DNA of 64,000 nt from contig NZ_LJJF01000001.1 of the NCBI RefSeq assembly GCF_001625365.1, positions 5,072,001 to 5,136,000 of the forward strand. The letters run 5' to 3'. Both the position numbers and the translations under genes were made by a program. Shown one piece after another: positions 27,106-38,774 of the stretch. The first letter of the stretch is position 1. Each line of letters begins with the position of its first letter. The notes beneath the pieces are model-generated. The model was given only the letters and a program-made list of their open reading frames with translations, had not been told where the DNA came from and searched no databases. This DNA comes from Streptomyces sp. MJM8645 (GTDB taxonomy: Bacteria; Actinomycetota; Actinomycetes; Streptomycetales; Streptomycetaceae).

Positions 27106-28578
27106 ATGATCCAGATCACCGGACTGACCAAGGTCTACCGCAAGGGCGCGCCGCCCGCGGTGCTCGATCTGACCTTCGACGCCCGGCCCGGCATGGTGAC
27201 CGTGTTGCTCGGCGCCGAGGGCGCGGGCAAGTCCACCGCGCTGCGGCTGATGCTCGAACTCGAACGCGGCCAGGGCGTCACGCTCTTCGACGGCCGCACC
27301 TACCGTCGGCTGCGCCGCCCCGAGCGGGAGGTCGGCGTGCTGCTGCCCGGCCCCGGGCCGGGCGCGGCCGCCGTGGCGGGCCACCCGGGCCGCAAGGCGC
27401 ACGGCCACCTGCGGATGCTGGCCGCGGCGGTCGGCGCCCCCGCACGGCGGGCCGACGAACTGCTGGAGCAGACCCGGCTGGCCGCCGTCGCGGGGCAGCG
27501 GCTGCGCAGCTTCTCGCCCGGCATGCACCGCCGGCTGGCCCTGGCCGCGGCCTTGCTCGGCGACCCCGGCGCGCTGCTGCTGGACGCGCCGACCGAGGGC
27601 CTGTCCCCGCGCAACGTCGAGTGGTTCCACTCCTTCCTGCGCTCGTTCGGCGTCGCCGGCGGGACGGTCCTGGTGACCACCCGCACCCCGCAGGAGGCCG
27701 CGCAGCTCGCCGACCGGGTCATCACGCTGGACCGCGGTCGGCTGGTGGCAGACCAGCCGGTGGCGGAGTTCCGCCGGACCAGGCTCAGCCCCGAAGTGGC
27801 CGTCCGCGGGCCGCAGATGGCGCGGCTGGCCGACCTGCTGGTCAGTCAGGGCGCCGAGGTGCGGCGGGACGGCGGCGCGGGCCTCGCGGTGGCGGGCATC
27901 GGCCGTACCGAGATCGGTGAACTCGCCTATCGTCACGGCATCCTGCTGCACGAGCTGGCCGACCGGGTGGTCGAGCAGCCGGCGCCCCGGGCCGCCCTGC
28001 CGGTCGCGTCGGGCCGCTCCGGCCACCTCCGTGTCCAGTCCGGCCCCACCGTTGCCGAGCCGGGCCCCGAGTCCGGCCCCGAGCCCGCTCAGGAACCGGC
28101 CTCCGACGCCCCGGCCGTCACCGTCCCGCGCCACCGGGGCGCCCGTCGCCTGGAGGCCCGGCCGGCGGCCGCCCACCACCGGGACGAGGCGGCGCTGCCC
28201 ACCCGCGCCCTGCCGGCCGCCTCGGCCGCGACCGCCCTGTCCGCGACCGCCCTCTCCACCCTCGGTACCACCCCCCACCAGGCCGAGCCCGCCGAGCCCA
28301 CTCCGACCGTCGCCGTGGAGCGGCTGTTCCGTGGCGGCCCCGGCGCCCTGGCCAGATCCGCGTCGGCCCTCGCCCCGACCCCCGTCCCCGTCCCCGCCCC
28401 CGCTGCCGGTGCAGGGGAGCCCGGGCCCGACCCGGCCAGGGGCCGCCGCGAGAGCGCCGCCGACCTGCTGACCGACGACACCGTCCGGCTCGGCCGCCCG
28501 GCCCAGGCCCAGGCCGCGCCCCCGGTCCCCGGCGGTCCCGTCAGCCCCGCCACCCCCGACGACCACCGGAGCGAGTGA
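27106..28578 (+). CDS. ABC transporter ATP-binding protein, atypical, with long disordered tail
   Basis: ATPase-like subunit of an exporter, 490 residues from ATG 27106. The nucleotide-binding domain (1-230) has Walker A GAEGAGKST (36-44), a divergent signature FSPGM (136-140) in place of LSGGQ, and Walker B ending LLLDAPTEG. In the latter the catalytic Glu after Asp160 is replaced by Ala161. Residues about 290-490 are Pro/Ala/Arg-rich and probably disordered. It is followed after 3 bp by a permease gene. Loss of the catalytic Glu suggests slow or absent hydrolysis, perhaps a regulatory ATPase. From memory, a similar pair sits beside whiH in streptomycetes. Confidence 0.85.
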   Translation: MIQITGLTKVYRKGAPPAVLDLTFDARPGMVTVLLGAEGAGKSTALRLMLELERGQGVTLFDGRTYRRLRRPEREVGVLLPGPGPGAAAVAGHPGRKAHGHLRMLAAAVGAPARRADELLEQTRLAAVAGQRLRSFSPGMHRRLALAAALLGDPGALLLDAPTEGLSPRNVEWFHSFLRSFGVAGGTVLVTTRTPQEAAQLADRVITLDRGRLVADQPVAEFRRTRLSPEVAVRGPQMARLADLLVSQGAEVRRDGGAGLAVAGIGRTEIGELAYRHGILLHELADRVVEQPAPRAALPVASGRSGHLRVQSGPTVAEPGPESGPEPAQEPASDAPAVTVPRHRGARRLEARPAAAHHRDEAALPTRALPAASAATALSATALSTLGTTPHQAEPAEPTPTVAVERLFRGGPGALARSASALAPTPVPVPAPAAGAGEPGPDPARGRRESAADLLTDDTVRLGRPAQAQAAPPVPGGPVSPATPDDHRSE

Positions 28579-28581
28579 ACC

Positions 28582-29505
28582 GTGCGTGTCCTGGCCTACG
28601 AGCTGCGCCGCCTGCGCGGCCTGCGTTCCACCTGGCTGTTGCTCACCGCCGTGCTGCTGTGCGACGCCGTCACGGCCGCCGTCCTGGCGAGCCAGGCCCC
28701 GGCCGGCCCGCTGGCCGCCCCGGCCGGGGTGCGGCTGCTGACCGCCGCCGTGCCGCTGATCCCGCTGCCGTTCGCCGCGTTCGGGGCCGGCGTGCTGGGC
28801 GCGCTCTCGTACGGGCACGAGGTGCGACACCCGGGGCTGCCGGCCTCCCGGGTGTCGTACCCGCGGCGGGTGCGGCTGCTGCTGGCCAAGCTGCTGGTGG
28901 TCGGTCCCGTCGCGGGGCTGTTGGCGCTGGCGACCCTGCTGCTCGACGCGGTGGTGGTGCAGCTGGCGCTGCCGGGCGGGGTGACGGTGGCCGCCTGGGC
29001 GGAGCCCTCGGCCTTGTCGGACCAGGTGTCGCAGGCGCTGGCCGCCACCGGGCTGTCCGGCCTGGCCGACCTGCCGGGCCTGGCCGACCTGCCGGGCGTG
29101 TTCGCCCCGGTGGGGCTGGCGGCCGGCCACGGGGTGCCGGCGGCTCTGCTGGCCTTCGTCCTGCTGACCGTCGTGGCGGGCTGGACCGGGGTGCTGGCGG
29201 CGTCGCTGACCCGCAGCGCCTCGGTCGGGGTGCTGCTGTTGTGCGCGCTGCCGCCGCTGCTGGAGTCCGGTGTGGCGCTGCTGCTGCGGGAGACCGGCAG
29301 GCCGTGGCCGACCCGTGCGGCCGAACTGCTGCCGTTCCAGTCCGGCGTCGAATGGGCCTACGGCTGGGTTTACCGCGGGGGGCACGAGGCGGCGGCCGGG
29401 AGTGCGGCGCTGACGGATCCGGCCCTGCTCGTGGCGGTGGCGGCGCCCGCGGCCGTCCTGCTGCTCGCGGCGCTCCTGGTGCAGGTCCGGCGGCGCGCGC
29501 TCTGA
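28582..29505 (+). CDS. ABC transporter permease (ABC-2-like membrane subunit)
   Basis: The protein has 307 residues from GTG 28582, starting 3 bp after the ATPase stop. It has about six hydrophobic helices (for instance 18-38, 56-80, 100-125, 185-215, 220-240 and 275-300), beginning with the cytoplasmic MRVLAYELRRLRGLRSTWLL that is typical of ABC-2 exporter permeases. A direct repeat SGLADLPGLADLPG occurs near residues 160-173. Substrate unknown. It forms the transporter with the preceding ATPase-like protein. Confidence 0.82.
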   Translation: MRVLAYELRRLRGLRSTWLLLTAVLLCDAVTAAVLASQAPAGPLAAPAGVRLLTAAVPLIPLPFAAFGAGVLGALSYGHEVRHPGLPASRVSYPRRVRLLLAKLLVVGPVAGLLALATLLLDAVVVQLALPGGVTVAAWAEPSALSDQVSQALAATGLSGLADLPGLADLPGVFAPVGLAAGHGVPAALLAFVLLTVVAGWTGVLAASLTRSASVGVLLLCALPPLLESGVALLLRETGRPWPTRAAELLPFQSGVEWAYGWVYRGGHEAAAGSAALTDPALLVAVAAPAAVLLLAALLVQVRRRAL

Positions 29506-29634
29506 CGCCGGGCGTCGAGGGGGTGGTCGCGCCGAAGAATCAAGATCGACCAGCAGTGACCGTAATGCGCGGTTCTTCCTGATAAGAAGTCAATTATCCA
29601 GTCGCGGTCGATCACCCTTTCGTGTGCTTTTCAC

Positions 29635-29644
29635 GAGAATTCTC
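29635..29644. promoter_or_regulatory. palindrome in the whiH upstream region
   Basis: GAGAATTCTC, a perfect 10-bp palindrome, lies 34 bp before the whiH start. It is a candidate site for autoregulation by the GntR-type product. A clear SigWhiG promoter (TAAA-N15-GCCGATAA) is not seen; the nearest -10-like match is GCCGATCG at about 29656. Confidence 0.4.
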
Positions 29645-29677
29645 AAGCTGCGCCTGCCGATCGCCGACAAAGGAGCT

Positions 29678-30556
29678 GTGAGTACCCTTGCGCACCCCAC
29701 CATGACCCCCGCCCGTTCCGCTGACGGACCCATCCACGGCCCCGGCGATCTGGACCGCTTCTCGTACGCCGACCGGCCGACTCCGCCGGCGCCCCGCTGG
29801 GAGGGCGCCGAGTCCGATCTCGCCCGGGTCGGCCGCAAGACCACCAGCAGCCGCGGTCGCGGTCTGCACGGCCAGCTGGTCCAGCAGCTCGGCCAGATGA
29901 TCGTCTCCGGCGACCTCGGTGCCGACCGTCCGCTCGTGCCCGAGGAGATCGGCCAGCGGTTCGAGGTGTCCCGCACGGTCGTCCGCGAGTCGCTGCGCGT
30001 CCTGGAGGCCAAGGGCCTGGTCAGTGCCCGGCCGAACGTCGGCACCCGGGTCCGCCCGGTCGCCGACTGGAACCTGCTGGACCCGGACATCATCGAGTGG
30101 CGCGCCTTCGGCCCGCAGCGGGACGAGCAGCGCCGGGAGCTGTTCGAGCTCCGCTGGGCGATCGAGCCGCTGGCCGCCCGGCTCGCCGCCGGCCACGGCC
30201 GGGAGGACGTCCAGCAGCGGCTGGTCGAGCTGGTCGAGATCATGGGCCACGCCGCCGCCCAGGCCGACCTCTCCACCTACGCCCGGGCCGACGCCGAGCT
30301 GCACGGCCTGATCCTCCAGATGGCCGGCAACCGGATGCTGGAGCACCTGTCCGGGATCGTCGCCGGCGCGCTGCAGGTGTCGGGCGGCCCGGCCATCTCC
30401 TGCGAGCGCGCCTCCGAGTCCTCGGTCAGCCTGCACGCCCGGCTGGTGGACGCGCTGGGCACCGGCGACGGCACCGCGGGGGAGGCCGCGATGCGGGCGC
30501 TGCTCACCGTCCACCCCGAGATCGAGCCGTCCGTCCCCGCCCCTCGGGAGCACTGA
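29678..30556 (+). CDS. whiH: WhiH-like GntR/FadR-family sporulation regulator
   Basis: The protein has 292 residues from GTG 29678, behind AAAGGAGCT; the reading frame upstream is unlike the family. After a variable 60-residue N-terminus the GntR winged helix spans about 63-128 (PLVPEEIGQRFEVSRTVVRESLRVLEAKGLVSARPNVGTRV). The helical FadR/FCD C-terminal domain follows (ELFELRWAIEPLAARLAAGH..., YARADAELHGLILQMAGN), and its conserved residues could bind a carboxylate ligand. Immediate linkage to hrdB matches whiH in S. coelicolor, where the gene is needed for orderly sporulation septation in aerial hyphae. The assignment rests on family plus synteny. Confidence 0.88.
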   Translation: MSTLAHPTMTPARSADGPIHGPGDLDRFSYADRPTPPAPRWEGAESDLARVGRKTTSSRGRGLHGQLVQQLGQMIVSGDLGADRPLVPEEIGQRFEVSRTVVRESLRVLEAKGLVSARPNVGTRVRPVADWNLLDPDIIEWRAFGPQRDEQRRELFELRWAIEPLAARLAAGHGREDVQQRLVELVEIMGHAAAQADLSTYARADAELHGLILQMAGNRMLEHLSGIVAGALQVSGGPAISCERASESSVSLHARLVDALGTGDGTAGEAAMRALLTVHPEIEPSVPAPREH

Positions 30557-30606
30557 GCGGGCTGTTCCGGTGAGCGGGCGCCCCGTCCGTCCTCCGTTCC
30601 TCCAGG

Positions 30607-30643
30607 GCCCTCCGGCCGCACCCGCGCGGCGCAGCCGGAGGGC
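30607..30643 (+). terminator. terminator after whiH
   Basis: GCCCTCCGGC (30607-30616) pairs perfectly with GCCGGAGGGC (30634-30643) over a 17-base loop that is itself GC-rich, followed by TTCTGC. Confidence 0.7.
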
Positions 30644-30781
30644 TTCTGCACGCCGGCGGTCCGACCCGGACGTGTGATGCCCCGTCCATGACAATAGGTT
30701 TCGGCGCGGGTGAGCGATGATGGATTCCGGCCCCGTGGCCGTGGGCGCCGAGTGGTGTGACCCGCGACACGAAGGCCATGC

Positions 30782-30808
30782 GTAACACTTGACGAGTAGC
30801 AGCGATGT
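30782..30808 (+). promoter_or_regulatory. ECF-sigma-like promoter of hrdB
   Basis: GTAAC (30782-30786) and CGATGT (30803-30808), separated by 16 bp, look like ECF-sigma -35 and -10 elements. In S. griseus hrdB is known to be transcribed by the ECF factor ShbA. This would give a 5' UTR of about 195 bases. A TTGACG at 30789-30794 overlaps but has no suitable -10. Confidence 0.5.
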
Positions 30809-31010
30809 CTCCTGAGCGGGGGCAGCTCCGGAATACTTCAACATGTCACAATGCTGTGTTGGTCCGCGGCGCTGCTGCCGTCCTGCAAACCCAGTCCTCA
30901 AGCCCGAGTCGGTCGGAATCGACACCGCGCGTCCGACGCGCGATTTCCTTCCCCGCCCGCTCGGGCGGCCGGTACGGGTTCGAGTCCACTCATCGTCCGA
31001 GAGGTTGTTC

Positions 31011-32648
<1,638 letters not shown>

Positions 32649-32674
32649 TCCGGCCGGTACGGTCGCAAGCGTGT

Positions 32675-32712
32675 GGCGAAGGCCCGGAGCCCCACGGCTC
32701 CGGGCCTTCGCC
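32675..32712 (+). terminator. terminator after hrdB
   Basis: Perfect 17-bp arms (32675-32691 with 32696-32712) around a CCAC tetraloop, 27 bp after the stop codon. Confidence 0.9.
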
Positions 32713-32852
32713 GCTGTCCGGGCCCGGGCGGGTCAGCGTCCGGGTGGCCGTTGTCCCTCGTCCGGGTGGCGGTGTGGCGGGAAGCGGTCGCACCGCGTAG
32801 TCGATCACCTACGCTGTGGCGGTTGCCTGCTGCCGAGCCGACTGGAGTCACG

Positions 32853-33752
32853 GTGCTGCCCAACCCGGACCGCGCTGCCCTGCCGACCCCCGCCCCGCCC
32901 CCGGCGAGCCCGGCGGCCGCCCGTGCGGGCCGCCGCCGACGGGCCGCCGTGCTGGCGCTGCTGGCCGCCGTCCCCGTCCCGCTGGTCGCGCTCGGTGCGG
33001 CCGGTCCGGCCGGGGCGCAGCGCCGGGTGGTCGGCGGCACCGCCGAGACCACCGCCGACCACCCGTGGGTGGTGGCGCTGTCCAGCCGCCAGCAGTTCGG
33101 CAGCGGCCGCTCCGGCCAGTTCTGCGGGGGAGCGCTGGTCACGCCGACCAAGGTGGTGACGGCCGCGCACTGCTTCTACGACGAGTCCCGGGGCGCCAAG
33201 GTGGACCGGCCGGGGCTCAAGGCCGTCATCGGCCGGGACGACATGCGCAGCTCGGCCGGCCGCGAGGTGCCCGTGCGGTCGGTCTGGATCCACCCCGACT
33301 ACTCCTTCACCGCGAACCTGAACGACGTCGCCGTGCTCACCCTCGCCGACCCCCAGGACTCCCGGCCGGTGATCGACCTGGTCGGCCAGGGCGAGACCGA
33401 GCCGTACGCGGCCGGGACCGCCGCGCGGGTCTTCGGCTGGGGCGACACCACCGGGCACGGCGACTACTCGCCCACGCTGCGCGGGGTGGAGGTGCCGGTC
33501 ATCGCGGACCAGACCTGTGCGCAGGCCTACCCGGGCGGGCAGGACGGCAAGTTCGACGCCCGGGGCATGGTGTGCGCGGGCGAGGAGAAGGGCGGCAAGG
33601 ACGCCTGCCAGGGCGACAGCGGCGGCCCGCTGGTCGTCGGCGGCCGACTGGTCGGCCTGGTCTCCTGGGGGACGGGTTGCGCCGAGGCGGCCCACCCGGG
33701 CGTCTACACCAGGGTGGCGTCCGTCGCGGACGCGGTGCGCTCGGTGCTGTGA
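32853..33752 (+). CDS. secreted trypsin-like serine protease (S1A)
   Basis: Extracellular endopeptidase, 299 residues from GTG 32853 with GGAG five bases upstream. An Ala/Pro/Arg-rich N-terminus carrying an RRRR cluster and a hydrophobic stretch (AAVLALLAAVPVPLVALGAAG) forms a signal peptide ending near AGAQ. The mature protein begins RVVGGT after a possible propeptide cleavage. The catalytic triad is visible as His in TAAHC, Asp in LNDVAVL and Ser in GDSGGPL. Paired cysteines (FCGG/AHC, MVCAG/DACQG, GCAEA) suit disulfides. An Asp in KDACQGDSGG at the S1 pocket suggests Arg/Lys specificity. Confidence 0.93.
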   Translation: MLPNPDRAALPTPAPPPASPAAARAGRRRRAAVLALLAAVPVPLVALGAAGPAGAQRRVVGGTAETTADHPWVVALSSRQQFGSGRSGQFCGGALVTPTKVVTAAHCFYDESRGAKVDRPGLKAVIGRDDMRSSAGREVPVRSVWIHPDYSFTANLNDVAVLTLADPQDSRPVIDLVGQGETEPYAAGTAARVFGWGDTTGHGDYSPTLRGVEVPVIADQTCAQAYPGGQDGKFDARGMVCAGEEKGGKDACQGDSGGPLVVGGRLVGLVSWGTGCAEAAHPGVYTRVASVADAVRSVL

Positions 33753-33837
33753 GGGCCGCCCGGACCGTTGCCGGTGGCCAACTGGTCACGTTCTGAAGCC
33801 ACATCGCTGCGGAGCGTGCGGCTCTCCGGGAACAGCA

Positions 33838-33878
33838 GAGCCGGGCGACTGACCCCGAGGGGATCTGTCGCCCGGCTC
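33838..33878. terminator. bidirectional terminator between the protease gene and the DUF7455 gene
   Basis: GAGCCGGGCGAC (33838-33849) pairs perfectly with GTCGCCCGGCTC (33867-33878). The 17-base loop contains CCCCGAGGGG, itself a small hairpin. Confidence 0.85.
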
Positions 33879-33944
33879 ACCGGTCGCGCGTGGTGCGCGA
33901 CCGGACACACAGCTCGACGCCGACTGCTGGTGTGGCGCCTTGGA

Positions 33945-34178
33945 TCAGCGCTCTTCTTCGGCGGCCGTGGCGTTGGTGGTGCCGCTGAGACGGCCGCTCT
34001 CGTCCTGTATCTCCACGGCGATCTTCTTGAGCTCGGGCTCGAACTTCCGGCCGTGGTGGGCGCAGAAGAGCAGCTCTCCGCCGCTGGCGAGTACGACGCG
34101 CAGGTAGGCCTGGGCGCCGCAGCGGTCGCAGCGGTCAGCCGCGGTGAGCGGGCTCGCAGGTGTCAGAACAGTAGTCAC
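33945..34178 (-). CDS. small zinc-ribbon-like protein (DUF7455-type)
   Basis: The protein has 77 residues from ATG 34178; AGAGAAGAGGCGAC lies directly upstream. The core CDRCGAQAYLRVVL...LLFCAHHGRKF offers a C-x2-C plus C-x2-H zinc site (residues about 17-43), followed by an acidic Glu/Thr tail. Such small proteins are conserved in actinobacteria and unassigned; a zinc-binding DNA- or protein-interaction role is inferred. It is divergent from parE across a 537-bp region, an arrangement I recall from other streptomycetes. Confidence 0.85.
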   Translation of the reverse strand: MTTVLTPASPLTAADRCDRCGAQAYLRVVLASGGELLFCAHHGRKFEPELKKIAVEIQDESGRLSGTTNATAAEEER

Positions 34179-34715
34179 GTCGCCTCTTCTCTAGCTCGAC
34201 GAGCTGTCGTACCAGGGTCAACATCCAACCAGGCCGAAAACGTTCCCGCTCGTGGCTTTTCTTCTCTGAGGATTCTGCTGTGTTGATGAGGACGTGCCCC
34301 GGGGGCCGGTGGTTCATGCGTACCGAATCCCAGGATCCGCCCGTCCCTCGAACGCCCGATCGGGACCGGGTGCGAGGTCCGCGTAGCATAATCCTCTGCC
34401 GGGTTGGAGCATAAGCCCCGCCCCGGGCCCCGGTAGCCTGCATAACGGCAGTTCCGGAGCCTGTGCCAGGCCCCACGATCCGCCAGGACCGGTGGTACCG
34501 GGAGGAGATGGCGCCCCGGGGTCCGGATACCGGAGCGGTCCTTGTTCGCGCAGCGCGTACAAGCTGCGCGGGAGCGGCCCGCCGTGCTGTGCACCCAGCG
34601 GAGGGGTGCGAGCACACCGGGCGACGGCTGTCGGTGCGGCGTGCTGCACTGGCGGATGGTCCGGATGCGTCCGGATGTGACCGATAAGACAGAACTTCAC
34701 CGAGGAGAGTGCCGC
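34179..34715. other. 537-bp divergent promoter region upstream of parE
   Basis: No gene is convincing here. GCATAA occurs three times (34386, 34410 and 34439), the first within TAGCATAAT, a plausible -10 on the plus strand. An 8-bp inverted repeat CGCGCAGC-N8-GCTGCGCG at 34547-34570 could be an operator or leader hairpin. A short frame (34542 onward) merely extends parE upstream of its ribosome site. Confidence 0.45.
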
Positions 34716-36827
<2,112 letters not shown>

Positions 36828-36845
36828 GGCCTTCGGATCCCTCCG

Positions 36846-36885
36846 GCACGAGGGCCCTCCACCCGTGGGTGGAGGGCCCTCGTGC
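36846..36885 (+). terminator. terminator after parE
   Basis: A perfect 19-bp inverted repeat (36846-36864 with 36867-36885), 18 bp after the stop, is one of the strongest hairpins in the window. Confidence 0.9.
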
Positions 36886-36990
36886 TGCGGGTTCCACCTG
36901 TGGTCCACCCCGGCGCCGATCAACCGGGGGCGCCGGATCCGTAACGTCGGAGAGGTCAGTACAAGCCTCCTGTCGGGACGGAGAAGTCCG

Positions 36991-37476
36991 ATGACCGCCC
37001 TCGTCAACATCGTCGTGATCATCGCGGTGATGGTCCTCGTGGTCCAGCGCCAGATGCGCGCCCAGCGCCTGGACACCGAGCGCCGCTTCTGGCTGCTGCC
37101 GCTGATCCTCGGGGCGCTCGCGCTGCGCGACCCGCAGCTCATCGACCACCAGCACACCGCGCTGTCCGCCACCCTGGTCGGGTGCGGCCTGGCGGCGGTG
37201 GTCGCGATGGGCTCCGTCTGGGGCTGGACCGTGCGGCTGTGGCGGGCCGGGGACGGTTCGGTCTGGGCCAAGGGCACCAAGGCCACGGTGGCCGCCTGGG
37301 TCGGCATGCTCGCCATCCGGCTCGCCCTGTACGGCGTCGGCGCGGCACTGCACGTCCACCAGGCGGGCAGCGCGCTGCTGCTGGGACTGGCGGTCCTGCT
37401 GCTGACCCGCTCGTTCGTGGTGAACTGGCGGGCACGGGCCCTGGACCTGCCGCAACAGGCCGCCGTACCGCGCTGA
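36991..37476 (+). CDS. small membrane protein, DUF1453-like
   Basis: The protein has 161 residues from ATG 36991, with GGACGGAGAAG upstream. Four hydrophobic helices are visible: MTALVNIVVIIAVMVLVV (1-18), TLVGCGLAAVVAMGSVWGW, VAAWVGMLAIRLALYGVGAAL and SALLLGLAVLLLTRSFVV. A conserved cytoplasmic RQMRAQRLDTERRFWLLP follows helix 1. Actinobacterial DUF1453/CcdC-like proteins share this layout; function unknown. It lies 64 bp upstream of the sensor kinase gene and may be co-transcribed with the two-component system. Confidence 0.82.
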   Translation: MTALVNIVVIIAVMVLVVQRQMRAQRLDTERRFWLLPLILGALALRDPQLIDHQHTALSATLVGCGLAAVVAMGSVWGWTVRLWRAGDGSVWAKGTKATVAAWVGMLAIRLALYGVGAALHVHQAGSALLLGLAVLLLTRSFVVNWRARALDLPQQAAVPR

Positions 37477-37540
37477 CCGCGCTGACCGCCTTGCCCGGGG
37501 CCTGCCGGGCCCGCTGTCCGAGAACGTCGAGGAGGCACCC

Positions 37541-38701
37541 GTGGCCGAGTGGTACTGGACCCGCTGGCCGTCCCGCGAGGGGCTGGAGCGCGAGGCCGGG
37601 AGATGGCCGCGGCGGGTCCTCGCCCTGCTCGGCCGCACCGTCCTGCTGGTCGTCGTCTGCTGGGGGACGTTCTCCGGCGGCAAGTACACGGGCTGGGCGG
37701 TGGCCGTCGCGGCGGCCGGACTGTTCGGGGTCGCCGCCCTGGCCGCCGGCTACCTCTACGCCACCCGGGAGCAGCGCCTGGCGCTCTCGCTCGGCCTGGC
37801 CGCCGCCCTGCTCGGCAGCGCCTGGCTGGCCAACTGGGGGCAGGCCTACCTGCTGGCCGACTTCGTCTGGTGCGGGCTGGCCGTGATCGGGGTGGTCCGG
37901 CTGCCGGCCGCGCCCGGCCTGCTCACCGCGGCGGCCGCGCTGGGCTCGTACACCGCCGCCAGCTGGGCGAGTTGGGTGAGCATCTTCGCCACCATCGGCG
38001 GGCTCGGCCTGCTCGGCTACCTGCTGCGGCTGGACGTCGAGGCCCGTGGCACCGCCCGCCAACTGCTCACCCAGGAGCGCGCCGCCCGGGCCGCCGAGGC
38101 GGAGAGCGCGGCGCTCGCCGAACGGGCCAGGATCGCCCGGGAGATCCACGACGTGCTCGCGCACAGCCTTTCCGCGCAGCTCGTCCACCTGGAGGCGGCC
38201 CGGTTGATGCTGGACGCCGGCACCGACCGCGAGCAGATCCGCGAACGGGTCGTCGCGGCCCGGCGGATGGCTCAGGACGGGCTGGTCGAGACCCGGCAGG
38301 CGCTGTCCGCGCTGCGCGGCGAACTCACCCCGGTCGGCGAGTTCCTGGTGGAGCTGACCGGGCGGGAGCGGGCCACGCTCACCGTCACCGGCACGCCCCG
38401 GCCGCTCGCCGCCGAGGCCGCCCTCGCGGTGCGGCGCACCGCGCAGGAGGCGGTGACCAACGTCCGCAAGCACGCGCCCGGCGCCCGGTGCACCGTCGAA
38501 CTGCGCTACCTGGCGGAGGCGGTGGAGCTGGAGGTGCGCAACTCCCGCCCTCCGCGCGGCGAACCGTCCGGGGAGCTGTCGGCCAGCGGCAGCGGGTACG
38601 GTCTGCTGGGGATGCGCGAACGCGCGGAACTGCTCGGCGGCACCCTGCTGGCGGGCCCCGAGGACGGAGGGTGGCGCGTGCTGCTGCAGGTGCCGGCATG
38701 A
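37541..38701 (+). CDS. sensor histidine kinase, NarL/HisKA_3 type
   Basis: The protein has 386 residues from GTG 37541, behind GAGGAGG. The N-terminal half holds about five to six membrane helices with very short loops (an intramembrane-sensing type). Then comes the dimerisation/phosphoacceptor helix ERARIAREIHDVLAHSLSAQLVHLEAARLML (phosphorylated His in EIHDVLAH, near residue 204) and a HATPase_c domain ending with SGYGLLGMRERAELLGGTL. The stop codon TGA overlaps ATG 38698 of an inserted 77-bp MIRU-like element that now separates it from its response regulator. The signal is unknown. Confidence 0.93.
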   Translation: MAEWYWTRWPSREGLEREAGRWPRRVLALLGRTVLLVVVCWGTFSGGKYTGWAVAVAAAGLFGVAALAAGYLYATREQRLALSLGLAAALLGSAWLANWGQAYLLADFVWCGLAVIGVVRLPAAPGLLTAAAALGSYTAASWASWVSIFATIGGLGLLGYLLRLDVEARGTARQLLTQERAARAAEAESAALAERARIAREIHDVLAHSLSAQLVHLEAARLMLDAGTDREQIRERVVAARRMAQDGLVETRQALSALRGELTPVGEFLVELTGRERATLTVTGTPRPLAAEAALAVRRTAQEAVTNVRKHAPGARCTVELRYLAEAVELEVRNSRPPRGEPSGELSASGSGYGLLGMRERAELLGGTLLAGPEDGGWRVLLQVPA

Positions 38702-38774
38702 GCGAGCGCGGCGAGCTCATCATCAGCAGGTGCGGATTTCGCGAAGCGACTGCCGAGCGAAGCGGGGCGGGCGC
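38698..38774 (+). repeat. 77-bp MIRU-like element inserted in the kinase/regulator ATGA overlap
   Basis: The element begins with ATGAGCGAG at 38698, whose TGA is the kinase stop, and is followed by a second ATGAGCGAG at 38775, the response-regulator start. It encodes a 26-residue in-frame peptide (MSERGELIISRCGF...) whose stop TGA at 38776-38778 overlaps the regulator ATG. GAGCG-NN-GCG motifs recur at both ends. In Mycobacterium tuberculosis, MIRUs of 77 bp sit in the same way between senX3 and regX3. Origin by insertion into an original 4-base overlap is inferred from this architecture. Confidence 0.75.

Noticed and set aside
30843..31010. N-terminal extension of HrdB from ATG 30843
   Set aside because: Known HrdB proteins begin at the SASTSR segment, GTG 31011 has a ribosome site, and the upstream residues look like untranslated leader.
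34542..34715. N-terminal extension of ParE
   Set aside because: The strong GAGGAGAG immediately before GTG 34716 and lack of family similarity upstream favour the shorter protein.
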